A stretch of 64,000 nucleotides of DNA from Misgurnus anguillicaudatus (taxonomy: Eukaryota > Chordata > Actinopteri > Cypriniformes > Cobitidae), in assembly GCF_027580225.2 (NCBI RefSeq), contig NC_073343.2, forward strand, positions 3,591,501 to 3,655,500, written 5' to 3'. Position numbers and translations under genes: made by a program. Below, piece after piece: positions 22,454 through 33,926 of the stretch. The stretch's first letter is position 1; every line of letters starts with the position of its first letter. The notes under the pieces were generated by a model. It searched no databases. It was not told the DNA's origin and worked only from the letters and a program-made list of their open reading frames with translations.

Positions 22454-23218
22454 TATATTTATATATTTCTCTATATTTTACTCAAATTAGTTATATATAC
22501 TTATCTTCACATTACACTTTAAAATTATATTGCTACAACTACAAGAAACTACAGGAAACCGGTTTCTCATCGCATTAACGACACTTTAATGAATCTGCAG
22601 ATTGTAGACACGGCTGTGAACACATTCAATAAACTGTAAGAGACAGAAAGACAGATGCATCTGACAGCTTCACTGCTGGGGTCTTCCTCAGAGAAACCAG
22701 GCACCAGGCCAGCAGCAATGCACGTGGCCTTCGGCAATCCAGTGTCAAACACAATGACCCGGCAAAGACTCCCAGAAGTCCACATTATCCATAGGGGGCC
22801 TGAGGAAGGCCTGTCCTCTTTCCCTTCTCTCTTATAAACCCCCCTACTTCAGTCTATCCATACAGCCCCCATCCTTTCCTCAAAAGCCCCCCGTAGGCTA
22901 AGTGTTTTTAACCCGTTCTCTCATGGGTACCAGACAGGAAGAGTCCCCAGGCGGCCCGTAATCATCTCCTTTCAGAACGTCTCTCCCCCCGCCCTACAGT
23001 CTCTTTCTGCAGTACAGCCTGACATTCCTCAGACTGCATTGTCTAAATCTGTCCCAAATTCCCTCTGACATCTCGCTCGTTGTGAACTGGGCTGCTAGCT
23101 GAAGGTATTAACAAAATACTATAAATGTAAAAAAATAAAAATGGTTATAATGAAATATTATCATGTATGATAATTGCTTTTAATTTTTATAAACATTTAG
23201 CAAAATCTTAAAGGCATG
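22454..23218. other. Unique GC-richer block between two related elements
   Basis: At 22640-23100 the DNA is C-rich and not part of any repeat I recognise. Opposed 72- and 60-codon frames have no domain. It is a candidate single-copy noncoding block. Confidence 0.3.
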
Positions 23219-24012
23219 TGGGTGATTCTCACGAAATTAGACTTATGAGGTGTCATGAAACATTTTTATAAAAAAAGTAAATGCAAAGTAATAGTATTAA
23301 AATAAAAAGCATACAGTTACAAACATCTCTTCACGTACTATTTTGCACATTTTATGACATCATATAAACCAATTTTATTGTTTTTTCCACATTTAAGGGG
23401 AAAATTTTCATTACCGCAACGTGTCCGTGACTGGATTTGGGTTCTTTGACATGGAAATATTTATAATTAAAAAATCTAAAAAATAAAAAGCTTCAATGCA
23501 TGTTATAATATAAACATTTACAGTAAAGAAACATGTGGTATTTGGTGATCATTGGTAAATGTAGAGACAATAACAAGGAATATAAATGTGTCCAAGAAAA
23601 ATTATCTCATCCTCCGCAACAATTTTCAATCATTGTTTAAGCCCTCAAGGAACTAACATTTAAAAAAAAAACATTTGTTAGATGGGACATAATTGACTTT
23701 GACACTCAAGATGGCTACCATTTTGTTTGTCATAGTACCTAGACAACTTTTTAGTTCTCATTACCAAAACATGAGTTTGTAAATGCATATATTTAATGTA
23801 ATATCATGTTGCGGTAATGATATTTTTTTTATAATGATAATCTAAAAATGTAAATAATTTTATTATGTTTTAAATCCTCTAAAAATATTGGTTATAGTAA
23901 GTTCAGACCTTAATCTTATATGTGCAAAAAAATGGCTTCAAGGGCTTTTTAAAAATTCTGATGCTGGACACGGATTTCGTGAGAATGGACACTGGATTTT
24001 GTGAGAATCACA
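23219..24012. mobile_element. DNA element with TGGGTGATTCTCACGAAA ends, copy B
   Basis: The left end is TGGGTGATTCTCACGAAAT; the right end ATTTTGTGAGAATCACA is degraded, and a near-duplicate of it (ATTTCGTGAGAATGG) lies just inside. TTACCGCAAC-like sites at 23411, 23611 and (inverted) 23809 follow the order seen in copy A, with a mutated one at 23761. Confidence 0.7.
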
Positions 24013-24229
24013 TGTGAATTTATGATCCCAATCCTATATTTAAATATGCACTACATGCACATATATTGTAAAATGTTAATAATATTTTAAAAAGAGTATT
24101 TAAAAAACAGCACTGTTAAATTAGTTCTGCCTTGAATAATCAAATTATATTAAAACAAATACTGAAAATAATATTACAAGCAAAATATGTAAGGTTATAG
24201 ATGATTTTAGATACAGTATAAATCCCTTA

Positions 24230-24386
24230 ACATTTATGCATTTGGCAGACGCTTGCATCCAAATTGCCTTCAAGCAGTGCATTCAAGCTATACATTTTAA
24301 CAGTTGGTATGCTATCTGGGATTCGAACCCATGACCTTTGCGCTGCTACCGCAATGCTCAACCAATAAACCTGCAGTACAGGAACA
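24230..24386 (-). repeat. tRNA-derived SINE, nearly complete
   Basis: On the minus strand the head (CAATTGG-like A box replaced by TTTATTGGTTGAGCATTGCGG, then GGTTCGAATCCCAG) is followed by the tail (AGCGTCTGCCAAATGCATAA). The B box GGTTCGAATCC matches tRNA consensus. Same family as 993-1119. Confidence 0.8.
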
Positions 24387-24437
24387 TGTATTTAATTCAA
24401 TAAATGCTTTGCATTACTTTAATCCAATTAGAATATA

Positions 24438-24670
24438 CAGGTGCTGGTCTTAGAATTAGAATATCATCAAAAAGTTTATTTATTTCACTAATTCCATTCA
24501 AAAAGTGAAACTTGTATATTATATTCATTCATTACACACAGACTGATATATTTCAAATGTTTATTTCTTTTAATTTTGATGATTATAACTGGCAACTACG
24601 GAAAATCACAAATTTAGTATCTCAGAAAATATGAATATTACTTAAAACCAATACAAAGAAAAGATTTTTG
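24438..24670. mobile_element. One end of a Tc1-like element, rest missing
   Basis: Starting after a TA dinucleotide (24436-24437), CAGGTGCTGGTC followed by AATATCATCAAAAAGTT and GATTATAACTGGCAACTA matches the long terminal repeat I recall for a widespread vertebrate Tc1 family. No opposite end or transposase follows, so this is a truncated remnant. Confidence 0.5.
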
Positions 24671-25307
24671 TATTTCTAATCTTTAAATCGTGAAATGTTT
24701 AATCAAACTGCAATACTTGCAGATTTAAATCCATTATACAGTAGGTCAAAAACATCCTTTCTGTACAATATTTATCTGTATGCGACATGAGAAAGGGGGT
24801 AGGGTGAATGTGAGATCGCTGCTCAGTGAAGAGAAATGATGGGATAACGCAGTTATAAACCGAATGATATTATTCCATGACCTGAGTCTAAATCATTCTT
24901 TTCCTTCAGATCCACCAAACAAAGGATGGCTACCACCGAAGGTTCGCTCCGGGCCAGGTTAAAGCTGATGGATAAAGGCGGAGAGCTGGGTGAGGTATAG
25001 CGAGTGGTGTGGGTGGGTTGTCATGTGGGCCGTTCTGGATTGGCTCGACTCCACTGTGTGGAGATGGGCAGGGCGGGTAAGTGGAAGCCACTTGTGTGTG
25101 AAGCTCCACACACAGACTTGATTGCCTGCTTTTGCACATGTAGTTTTTCAAAAGATTGACAGTGTCGTTTCTGGCCGCCCCCCTTTCCTCTGCTGCTCAG
25201 TGGACCTCAATGGAAAACTGTTTTTTGTAGAGTTCAGGCCAAAAACAGGCTGTTTTTAGGTTTAACAAATTTAAAGATTCTGTTAACAGCTAACCAAGAT
25301 CAGTTGT
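24671..25307. other. Unique DNA, no gene supported
   Basis: A GC-richer patch at 24920-25200 contains a 73-codon minus frame without domain. Nothing else is seen. Confidence 0.35.
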
Positions 25308-25461
25308 GTTCCTGTGTAGCTCAAGAGTAAAACATTGCGTTAAAGGTCATGGGTTTAAACCCAGGGAACACACATGCTGATAAAAAAAATTTTATACCTT
25401 TTAATGCACTGTAAGTCGCTTTGGATACAAGCGTCTGGCAAATGCATAAATGTAAAGGTAC
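25308..25461 (+). repeat. tRNA-derived SINE, best-preserved copy
   Basis: In order: GTTCCTGTGTAGCTCA head, GGTCATGGGTTTAAACCC (altered B box), AGGGAACACACATGC, TATACCTTTTAATGCACTG, then GTCGCTTTGGATACAAGCG and a short AT tail. It serves as the reference for the interrupted copies at 13612 and 40340. Confidence 0.85.
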
Positions 25462-25512
25462 AACCATTTTTAAATTAAAACAGTGTTTACAGCTGCTGTT
25501 TACTGTTTAAAG

Positions 25513-26660
25513 TAGGGATGCACCGAATATTCAGCCACCGAAAAGTTTCCGTTTTTTGGTCGAAAAAGACTTTTATCACCAAAACAATAGGGACGAAATG
25601 TTGTGAAACCGCAACCTGCATGTGCTTGTCTGAAGCAACATTTCTGCGGTGTGGATGTATTTAACCACAAAAAGGCGCTAAAGTGAGCAGCTTTCTGTAC
25701 GCATATGCGGTTGAATGTGTCCCGTCCAGACTGTTTATGCTGCGCTGTTTGGAATCCGCCCTCGGTCTATGGTGCGCGCGCGTTTAAGTGCACTCAGTTG
25801 TGCATACACGGAGAGACGCGTTTCAAAAAGCAAGCGAACATAATTTTTTTCTGTTATCGACAGGGCACATACAAACAAAATGATCTCCACAGTATTCTTT
25901 TTCTAATAAAAACATTTGATTATGTCTTAAGTGTATGTATAGATTACAAACAGAAACCAGTCTGTGCTTATTTGGTCTTAAAGAGACGGTAACCTCAATT
26001 AACCTACTTAAGTCTGTGTCATTAATGTTAATCAAACAATCCAAGACAAAGAGAAAATCACTTCTGTAACTCTAAAAATAATAATTATATTATGATTCAT
26101 TTAACTCGATTTTTTGTACCTAATGCTAATGTCAGACCTTACTTAAAACTCCTTAAGTGGCGCTGTCCCGCTCACGGGACACCTAAGTTTACATCAATAT
26201 TTTTCATATAAATTTTATGTATATCACAACAAACTATATATTGTTGGAAAGGTCTAAGCCTCTAGAATACATATATCAACAGTGTTTTATAAAATAAATT
26301 ATGTAGGGAGAGTAATTGATTAAATTCTAAAAAGAGTGTGCCTCAAAACATTTTTAATGTGCAACTGTTATTTTTTAGAAATGTTTGCAATTTCTTTATT
26401 TGTTATTAGATTTTTCCCACCACTTTTTTGCTGATCTGAAAAATAATCTGATCCGTGCCTCAAAAATTGTAATGTGATCCGAACCGTGAGTTTTGTGATC
26501 CGTCACACCCCTAGTAAAGTTAGAACACAGTCATAGCCATAAATGCAATGGTACTAATAATTGGCATAATAATTTATTTCGGTGTTTCGGTTTTCAGCCT
26601 TGGTTTCCTCTTTTTCGGTTTTCGGTTTCGGCCAAGAATTTTTATTTTGATGCATCCCTA
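25513..26660. mobile_element. hAT element, 1.15 kb, inserted at the edge of a TTAA element
   Basis: The ends TAGGGATGCACCGAA and TTTTGATGCATCCCTA are flanked by the 8-bp duplication GTTTAAAG (25505-25512 and 26661-26668). The right copy of the duplication contains the TTAA and first bases of the next element. Another hAT-like end (GGATCCGTCACACCCCTA, about 26495-26514) lies inside. No transposase frame survives. Confidence 0.9.
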
Positions 26661-26666
26661 GTTTAA

Positions 26667-27106
26667 AGGGGACATATCATGAAAATCTGACTTTTTCCAT
26701 GTTTAAGTGCTGTAATTGGGTCCCCAGTGCTTCTATCAACCTAGAAAATGTAATAAAGAACAACCCAGTAACATAGTTTTGGTAAACCATTCTCTGCAAG
26801 CATGTGAAAAAATTGGTCACTGATATTTGGCTCCCCTTGTGATGTCAGAAGGGGATAATACCGCCCCTTAATCTGCATTATCCAACCACGGCAATGCCAT
26901 TTAGTGCAGAGATCAGCCCATTTGTGTTTAAAAGGACACACCCAAAAACGGCATATTTTTGCTCGCACCTACAAAGTGTCAATTTTAACATGTTATAATA
27001 AATTATCTGTGGGGTATTTTGAGCTACAGTAAAACTTCAAATATGTACACTGGGGACACCAAAGATTTATTTGTTATCTTAAAAAAATTATTGTGAACTG
27101 TCCCCT
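26667..27106. mobile_element. TTAA-flanked element, AGGGGACA ends
   Basis: AGGGGACATATC and the inverse end TGTCCCCT are bordered by TTAA (26663-26666 and 27107-27110). Its 440-bp body, including CTCCCCTTGTGATGTCAGAA, is a common cyprinid repeat. No coding capacity; the 75-codon minus frame at 26741 is incidental. Confidence 0.85.
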
Positions 27107-27110
27107 TTAA

Positions 27111-27825
27111 TTCAAGCTTTTCTGCTGCATTTTTAATGTTTAGAGGTGAAGAGACCAATAGGACTGTCACAACGTACCCATGTACTGCCACAAATGATTA
27201 CAGACTCTAACAGGTCTAATCCAATTGGCTTACAGTCTAATGCATTTGCTTGTCTTATAATGCAAATCAATTAATAATCAGCATTCAACACATAACAAAG
27301 TCTCGATGACATCAAACTATATTTGTAGCATCAGCTTGTACGTGGCAGACAGCACTCAGAAGTAGACCGGACTGGATTCTGCAGGTCTGGTCAAAGGTGG
27401 TCCGCGACTTAATTACTTGTGAAGCAAAATTTACATAACAGTCACTTTAGAGCACTAAGACAGCAGAGAGAGAGGAACGACAGCCATGTTTGCTAAGTGC
27501 TCTGATGGACAAGCCTGTAACAGCCGCGGTGGGATTAAATAAAAGGATTGTTTATCTACTCAGAGTATCTGCTTGTAGAGCTTTCGTTCTGACCTTTTCC
27601 AGTCAAAGACAGCACAATATTTATTTATCAGATAGTAAAGAAACATGGTTTGTTCAGTGCTGCGGGCAGTGCATTAACACTAATCTATACATTTACAGTA
27701 CGTAAAGTTTTGAAGCGTTTACTGAAGTGTGCAGAAACATTAAAACCCTGTTTGAGGTTATTAAACACCTTTGATATTACATGGCCTACGTTATTGTTGA
27801 TTCAACCTCACTTACTTCCAAATCT
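27111..27825. other. Unassigned intergenic DNA
   Basis: No repeat ends and no supported exon. Short plus frames at 27490 and 27650 (71 and 66 codons) have no domain. Confidence 0.35.
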
Positions 27826-27829
27826 GTAC

Positions 27830-27983
27830 ATACACATACCTTTTTTTTAAAGTTCTAATATGTACCATTTTGGTAAAGAAATGTAACTTTGTATGTACCT
27901 CTAAGGTACCAATGTGTACAAAAGTGCACTTTATGAAAAGGTACCGCCCCTGTCACAACGTTTGTACTTTTTTTTGAGAGTGT
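27830..27983. repeat. GTACC-rich short element, partial copy
   Basis: TATGTACCTCTAAGGTACC and GAAAAGGTACCGCCCCTGTCAC, ending GAGAGTGTA, match the right-hand part of the elements at 45669 and 61354. The left end is replaced by a T-run. Confidence 0.6.
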
Positions 27984-29040
27984 AGGAAGTGTTTGTGATG
28001 TCAGCGATGCCAAATGCCATTGCATTAATTTTGTGGTATAAATGATCATAATGTGAAACAATGACAGATGTTCATTTTTGGGTTAACTATTCCTTTATAG
28101 CTGTTACTGAAAAGCACAGACCAAGGTTGCATTATGACATTTTAAAGTATAATAAATTGTAGCCTTATGCCAGCTTTGACAGGCAAAGAGATAATTGTTA
28201 TTATTAGTAAAGGAGTATGACGTCCAAATTCTTTAAAAGGTAGATGAAGAAAATCCTGAGGTTGCACAGATTGGCAGAGCTTTAACACGAGGGAAGAAAA
28301 TCAGAGAGGATTTGAATCTCCCAGTGGATCTCCAGACAAAATCGCAAAAATGCACACGCAGCCCTTTTGTTTTTCCGAATCCGTCGGGCTGTCACAGATA
28401 CAAAGGGACAGTTTCAGCACAAAATGACTATCACAAATAGAGGAAAACAAAAGAAGTTGTCTATTTCTTTCTTTCTCTTCCCAGCACAGTTTTCCTTCCC
28501 TCACCTTTACGCCGATGAATGACTCAAACGTTCAAAATGAAAGAGAACAATGACAAAGAAAATTGGGCCTTAAAGTATGTTTATCAAAAGTAATATTAAA
28601 AACGAGAATTTTTATTTTACTAGATCAATAAACTGAATAACTACATTTGATATGTAAATGCATTAATATTGCAGTGAACAGCAATACTGTATTACAGGTA
28701 TTTTTACCAAAACAATTCATATAAACTACTATACATTGACAGAAAGCATTTTTGACAATAATACATTTCATCACGACTACTATTATAATGCAATGATCAA
28801 GTTATTGAACTGTTTTTATTTAATTGTAAGAAATTATTTAAGCTACTAACTCTAATATAATAATAATGATGAGATGCTTTAAAACATTTCAAACACCTTT
28901 GTTTTAACACTCCCATAGCTGCGAGACAATGAAGGCTGTCAAATTATCTAATGATATAAACTTAAAGAGACAAACAAAGTAAATTAAATAAGAAATAAGA
29001 TGAGATTTAAAATGATGGGTCATTTTATACCGCCAAGTGA
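27984..29040. other. Unique DNA, no gene supported
   Basis: A block at 28230-28520 of more balanced composition holds a 67-codon minus frame without domain. The remainder is AT-rich. Confidence 0.35.
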
Positions 29041-29042
29041 CT

Positions 29043-29160
29043 ATTTGTGATCCTGGACCATAAAACCAGTCAAACAGGACAATATATTGACATTGAGATA
29101 CATCACCTGAAAGCTGAATTAATAAGCTGCACATTGATGAAATCCTTAGCAACACATATT
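29043..29160. repeat. Interspersed repeat (GTGATCCTGGACCA family)
   Basis: TTTGTGATCCTGGACCATAA, CCAGTCAAACAGG and ACATCACCTGAAAGCTGAAT follow the order of a very common teleost repeat. Only this segment is preserved before the adjoining TA microsatellite. Confidence 0.55.
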
Positions 29161-29165
29161 ACTAA

Positions 29166-29167
<2 letters not shown>

Positions 29168-29250
<83 letters not shown>
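29168..29250. repeat. (TA)n microsatellite
   Basis: About 80 bp of alternating TA with a few interruptions. Confidence 0.95.
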
Positions 29251-29257
<7 letters not shown>

Positions 29258-29941
29258 CATACAGTATATATGTTTAAGGTATAATGTTCAAAATATCTTC
29301 ATGGAACATGATCATTACTTAAAGTGCGTGTTGCAGGTTAACCACCACTGTCGATTAATGGGTACATAAATCACTCAAGATATGTGTATAATTTTTTAAA
29401 TGTCTCAAAAATGGTCTTAAAGACGTTTTTTTTTTACGTTTTTGGTATTAACGGTTTTTTTAACGCAATTCTGTGATGACGTCACGTTGGGGAGAAGTGG
29501 AGAAAGACTCAGCCAGAGCCATAGAGATAGATGAGACATTTATTGCTGTTTAATACTTACGTATATAATTTGGAAATCATATATACATCGTAGGAAATAT
29601 ATAATGTGTTATACTGCAAAGTTACCATGATAATTATTATTTATGATATATGTGGAGATAAATAAAACTTCGCAAATCTGCTGATTTGATCCATTCATGT
29701 CCTGACCACCAGGCTAGAGATTTTTAAACATCCTTAATCCACACTTACTAGTCTATCAAATAATATCTCAAATATATTGTTTTGTGAAAAAAAGGATGCT
29801 TTGTTATATTGTTTATGCGATTATAATGAATCACACGATCATTTTATGCAGCAGCAGTCAGCAGCTGCAGCATACTAGGATCCGACCGCATACATACTGT
29901 AATAAACAGGCGTTCGGCGGCTTTTTACATCACGACAGGCT

Positions 29942-30121
29942 ATGCCATTTGAGGAGGAACCGCTCATTGATCACCGTATTTTTATAAATCCTGTACATGT
30001 TTGGACCTGCCGAACAGGTTGGGCACTTGTATACTTTATTGAGCAGAGAGGCTGCCTGCACAGTTTGACCAGCGGGCTGCGGGAACCGGCCGCACATCAC
30101 GCCGCCAGACGGTGTTGCTAA
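29942..30121 (+). CDS. Short unrecognised frame inside TTAA element
   Basis: Fifty-nine codons from ATG, starting MPFEEEPLIDHRIFINPVH. The acidic start and GC-rich codons differ from the surrounding AT-rich DNA. A longer frame lies on the opposite strand (29930-30262, 110 codons). One of the two could be a relic of the element's own gene. I recognise no domain and the call is weak. Confidence 0.2.
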   Translation: MPFEEEPLIDHRIFINPVHVWTCRTGWALVYFIEQRGCLHSLTSGLREPAAHHAARRCC

Positions 30122-30454
30122 TATAACTCGAAATGTACAACTATTATCAGATCGGCCCACCGGGAAAGTCCCGAATCTCCCGATTGCCATTCCGCTACTG
30201 GCTGTAAGAAAGTGAGTGCGTTTGGGTCGCTGGTACCCGCGAACAGACGTGACGTGCTTCACTCACCTTCAAGGATTAGAGACATGCTGCCAAAACCGTT
30301 TGTGCTGAAGATCGCATAAAGTTACACCCATTTCAGGCAGGATCATGGACCCCCTTAAGCCAGCATGCACTAGTATGTTAATTGTTTGTTTACTTTCTAC
30401 ACGAAGATATGCTAACGTTATGCTATCTGGCTGTCTGCCTATCTCTCTATATAC

Positions 30455-30514
30455 TAGCCTATCCATCTGTCTGTCTATCTATCTGTCTTGTATGTCTATC
30501 TATCTATCTATCTA

Positions 30515-30579
<65 letters not shown>

Positions 30580-30590
30580 GTATTTATCTA
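30455..30590. repeat. (CTAT/CTGT)n tetranucleotide microsatellite
   Basis: CTAT and CTGT units in blocks: CTAT-rich, then about 14 CTGT units, then CTAT again. The 83- and 114-codon plus frames across it are repeat artefacts. Confidence 0.95.
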
Positions 30591-30866
30591 TTATCTGGGC
30601 TATCAGAACTGTACTTTACTCGTCTTTCTATAGTCATTCTCAATGATCTCAAGGCGGATTTGGTCAATTCTCTCCCCAGCGTGACGTAATACAGTGCGTT
30701 GTGGGGGAAAGGATAATCATTGCAAACAGCTGTAATTTTTCATACTTTTTCGGGTTTTGTGATACCCAACAACATAAAATACAATGGATAACAGTTTAAA
30801 TGTTTATTATCAACAAGCAAATTGCACAAATTCGTTGAAAAATTTTACCTGCAAAACGCCCTTTAA

Positions 30867-31544
30867 TATCCTATTGATGTTTGAAAAAAATATATTTTGA
30901 CCCATACAATGTATTGTTGGCTATTCCTACAAATATTCCTGTGCGACTTCTGACTAGTTTTGTGATCTAAGGTCTCATTTTTCAAAAATGCCACTATTCC
31001 ACAAATGTTACAAAGAACACAATTTTAAAGATAAGATCCATTATGATTTTAAGCTCTGTGAACATTTGAAAACAAAGCACAAAATGTGTGAAACAAGCAA
31101 AATAAGTGTTTGTCAGAGCTTTTTGTGGTGAAAAAAGTTCATTTTGATTTCAAAGTTGCAATTTCAAAAGCCCTTGCTGTTTTTCATGAGCAACCTCAAT
31201 GAGCTAAATTCCTGCAAGGCACAGACAGCAAAGAAATTAAATATTAGCTAATCAACAAAACTTGCAACACAATCTGCTATGATTCCAACTCATCACTCTC
31301 TGCTCTCCTCTTTACTGTTTCTGACTTCAAAGAAAATCTTCTTGAGAATGCAGCCAACAGAATAAAAACGCAAGACATTTAGTGTAATGCGGTTTTGATG
31401 CTGTTAATATGTTAATTTCTAAATGAGCATGCGTGCGCGTTTTGTGTTCTATAGTGCCAGATAAAAGAAATGAGAATATCACTGAATACGTTAGAAGAAA
31501 AACAGAAACTATGAACCACAACTATACAGATGTACTGGCAGATA
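30867..31544. other. AT-rich DNA, nothing recognised
   Basis: No exon or delimited repeat is seen; minus frames at 31327 and 31412 are unremarkable. Confidence 0.35.
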
Positions 31545-31742
31545 CAGCGGTGAAAATAAGTATTTGACACATCAGCATTTTTATCAGTAAGGGGATTTCT
31601 AAGTGGGCTATTGACACACAATTTCCACCAGATGCAGCCATCAAGCCAAATATTGAATTCATACAAAAAAAGATTATTTAAGTATACAAGTTAAGTCATA
31701 ATAAATACCGTCAAATGACACAGGGAATAAGTATTGAACACA

Positions 31743-32205
31743 CTATATTTTAAACTTTGTAGAAAAACCTTTGTTGGTGATTACAGCTTCTAGATGCCTC
31801 TTGTATGGAAAGATCAGTTGTCTGCATTGCTCAGGAGTGATTCTGGAACATTCTTCCACACAAATGGTCTTTAAATCTTGAAGGCACCTGGGGCCTCTTT
31901 TATGAACTTTGATCTCCAGTTCTCTTACTGAGCCATTCAAGCAACTGGATTTTTTTTCTCTGAAACCACCTCATTGTTTCCTTGGCCTTGTGTTTGGGGT
32001 CATTGTCTTGCTGAAATGTCCACCCTCTTTTCATTTTCAGCTTTCTGGTCGATGGCAGCATATTTTAGAATGTCCCGGTACATTTCCCCATTCATCCTGC
32101 TTTCAATAATATGAAGTCTGCCAGTAACCCTTGCTGAAAAGCAGCCCCAAAACATGATGCTTCCACCACCAAAAACTGTTGGTATGGTGTTCTTGGGGTG
32201 TTCTT
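31743..32205 (-). pseudogene. Tc1 transposase C-terminal remnant
   Basis: The minus strand at 32205-32140 reads a [15 protein letters not shown] block, the glycine-rich motif that follows the first catalytic Asp in Tc1 transposases. Lower down, at 31940-31743, is a C-terminal tail ending LEAVITNKGFSTKFKI. The segment carrying the catalytic D and E is interrupted and partly lost, and the N-terminal DNA-binding half is absent. It is a dead fragment. Confidence 0.75.
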
Positions 32206-32639
32206 TCTACAAAGTATTAAATAAAGTGTGTTATTCCCTGGTCATTTCACTTTATTTATTATGACTAAACTTGTATACTTAAATGTTCTGATTTCTTTGT
32301 ATGAATTTAAATATTGTCTTGATGGCTACATCCAGGCCCGGGGTGGGTAATCGGGAGAACCAGGAGAATTCCCGGTGGGCCGCTTCACTTTTGGGCCGGT
32401 CGAGTTTTTTTTTTTTTTTTTACATTTGTCACGCTAGTGAGTCTATCTCTTAAATGACACTTCACACGTTTCACATTGACAGCGCGCAGCCTCTGCATGG
32501 GTTGTACCATGTGAAGGAGTTTTCCCCTCCCCTCCCATAGAGTTGGTTCGGTCCATAGCACGTCCCAGAAAACTTTTACCGTAACAATACGCGTCTGAGA
32601 GGAGGAGGGCGTAAAAACAGGTTGAAGAAAAAATCTATT

Positions 32640-32708
32640 GGAGGAGGATGCTGCCAAATGTGCCAAACTTACAGATTTATTTTCAAGAGGACAAACAAAA
32701 GTGACAAC
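32640..32708 (+). pseudogene. Possible hAT transposase N-terminal scrap
   Basis: EEDAAKCAKLTDLFSRGQTK can be read in one frame, followed by a GGTAAC donor-like site. The KLTDLFSRG phrase resembles N-terminal linkers of hAT transposases. An upstream in-frame stop and the short length make this weak. The 93-codon minus frame at 32385-32666 overlaps it and is probably its shadow. Confidence 0.3.
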
Positions 32709-33187
32709 AACAGGTAACTTAAAGAGAAATAAGCCTAGTAATGATTAGCATTAGCAACGTAATTATTCGGCTAATACCGTTGTCAAACTATTTACAAGCC
32801 AACTTTTTTTTAGTTAAAATATTAGCCTTTTGTGTATACATGGCGATTCATAGACTTTGCAAATATTATGCAAGCAGCTTCTGAGCAGTAGATAAGCCAG
32901 TTCCCCGCTGAAAATGAGAATGCCATCAGTAAACAATATGAATTAAAGTTATTTAACCCTCAGGTTGTGTTCAGAACCCTATAACAGCTTTTGTGTTCCC
33001 AGTCAAAAATGACCAGCCGAAAAAAGCTTATAAATCACTTGTTATGCTATATGGATTCAATATTTTTGTCAAATTGTTTTCTTTTTTAATTAGAACTGGG
33101 TTTTATATTTCTATTTGCATCTGATTAATCATAGCCCTCATCGCATTATCAATGCTAATAATTTATCAACCTTTTCTTGTGGAATAG

Positions 33188-33419
33188 ACTCCAAAAAGGG
33201 CTGGATTATTTTTGACCCATAATGGGTAAATATTGGACAGAACACGCTGCTGGGTTAAAACTGACCCAATGCTGGGTTGTTTTAACCCAACTGTTGGGTT
33301 ATTATAATCCACGGTTGCATAACCACAACCCAACATTGGGTTATTTTTGGCCCAGCATGTGTTCTGTCCAATGTTTACCCATTGTGGGTCAAGGATAACA
33401 CAGCCTTTTTTAGAGTGTA
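33188..33419. repeat. Palindromic AACCCAGCA-type element inside the hAT
   Basis: CTCCAAAAAGGGCTG and CAGCCTTTTTTAGAG lie at the ends, with inner arms GGGTAAATATTGGACAGAAC and near-inverse GTTCTGTCCAATGTTTACCC. Repeated AACCCAA/TTGGGTT words fill the centre. Relatives are at 33927, 53655 and 55800. Confidence 0.65.
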
Positions 33420-33926
33420 GAGGAATATTTTTGTTAACTTCTCATCTTAAGTGAAATATTATTCAACTGTTACCTTATTTGTTTAACCATGATATTAATA
33501 AAAACTATAGTAAGAGCTGAACTGTTGCTTTATTTGTCCAATTTAAAAAAAGTGCTAATTTGGAATAACACAATGGAAAAAGTGGGCCGGTCTTGGGCCT
33601 GAAATTCCCGGGCTGAAAAGTGGCCCCACTCCGGCCCTGGCTACATCTGGTGGAAATTTTGTGTCAATAGCCCACTTAGAAATCCCCTTACTGATAAAAA
33701 TGCTGATGTGTCAAATACTTATTTTCCCCGCTGAATATTTCCATTTTCGTTAAGAGTAACATTTTATGCAGACAATATTGATTCCAAAGCACAAACACAC
33801 ATATACACTAACTAAATGCCACATTTACTACAGTAGGCTAGTACTACATTTGGAAAATTCTACTAAATAAATAATCATTAAGTTTTAGTAAATGGTATGT
33901 ACAATTTGCTGTGGACATAATGTACA

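Larger units (their letters stand above)
29323..30862. mobile_element. TTAA-flanked 1.5-kb element
   Basis: AGTGCGTGTTGCAGGT at the left is the inverse of ACCTGCAAAACGCCCT at the right with two mismatches. TTAA lies outside both (29319-29322 and 30863-30866). The interior is asymmetric and GC-richer (29870-30260), with a 59-codon plus frame at 29942-30121 and a tetranucleotide array. It is the longest TTAA element in the window and may be a degraded near-autonomous copy. Confidence 0.7.
32333..33639. mobile_element. hAT element with CAGGCCCGG/CCGGCCCTG ends
   Basis: It is flanked by a perfect 8-bp duplication GCTACATC (32325-32332 and 33640-33647). The ends are CAGGCCCGGGGTGGG and the inverse of CAGGGCCGGAGTGGGG. 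The interior is mostly non-coding and is itself interrupted by a palindromic repeat (33188-33419). A related left end lies at 62311. Confidence 0.9.
31545..33733 (-). mobile_element. Tc1-like relic split by a hAT
   Basis: The left end CAGCGGTGAAAATAAG (after TA at 31543-31544) is inverted at the right (ATTTTCCCCGCTG, to 33733). Long subterminal inverted repeats of about 90 bp lie at each edge (TATCAGTAAGGGGATTTC and its inverse). The right TA has mutated to AA. Without the inserted hAT (32333-33639) the element is only about 870 bp, so its transposase gene has a large deletion. The surviving coding runs on the minus strand. Confidence 0.85.

Noticed and set aside
30345..30689. 114-codon frame rich in Leu, Ser, Tyr and Cys
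   Set aside because: Translation of the CTAT/CTGT microsatellite.
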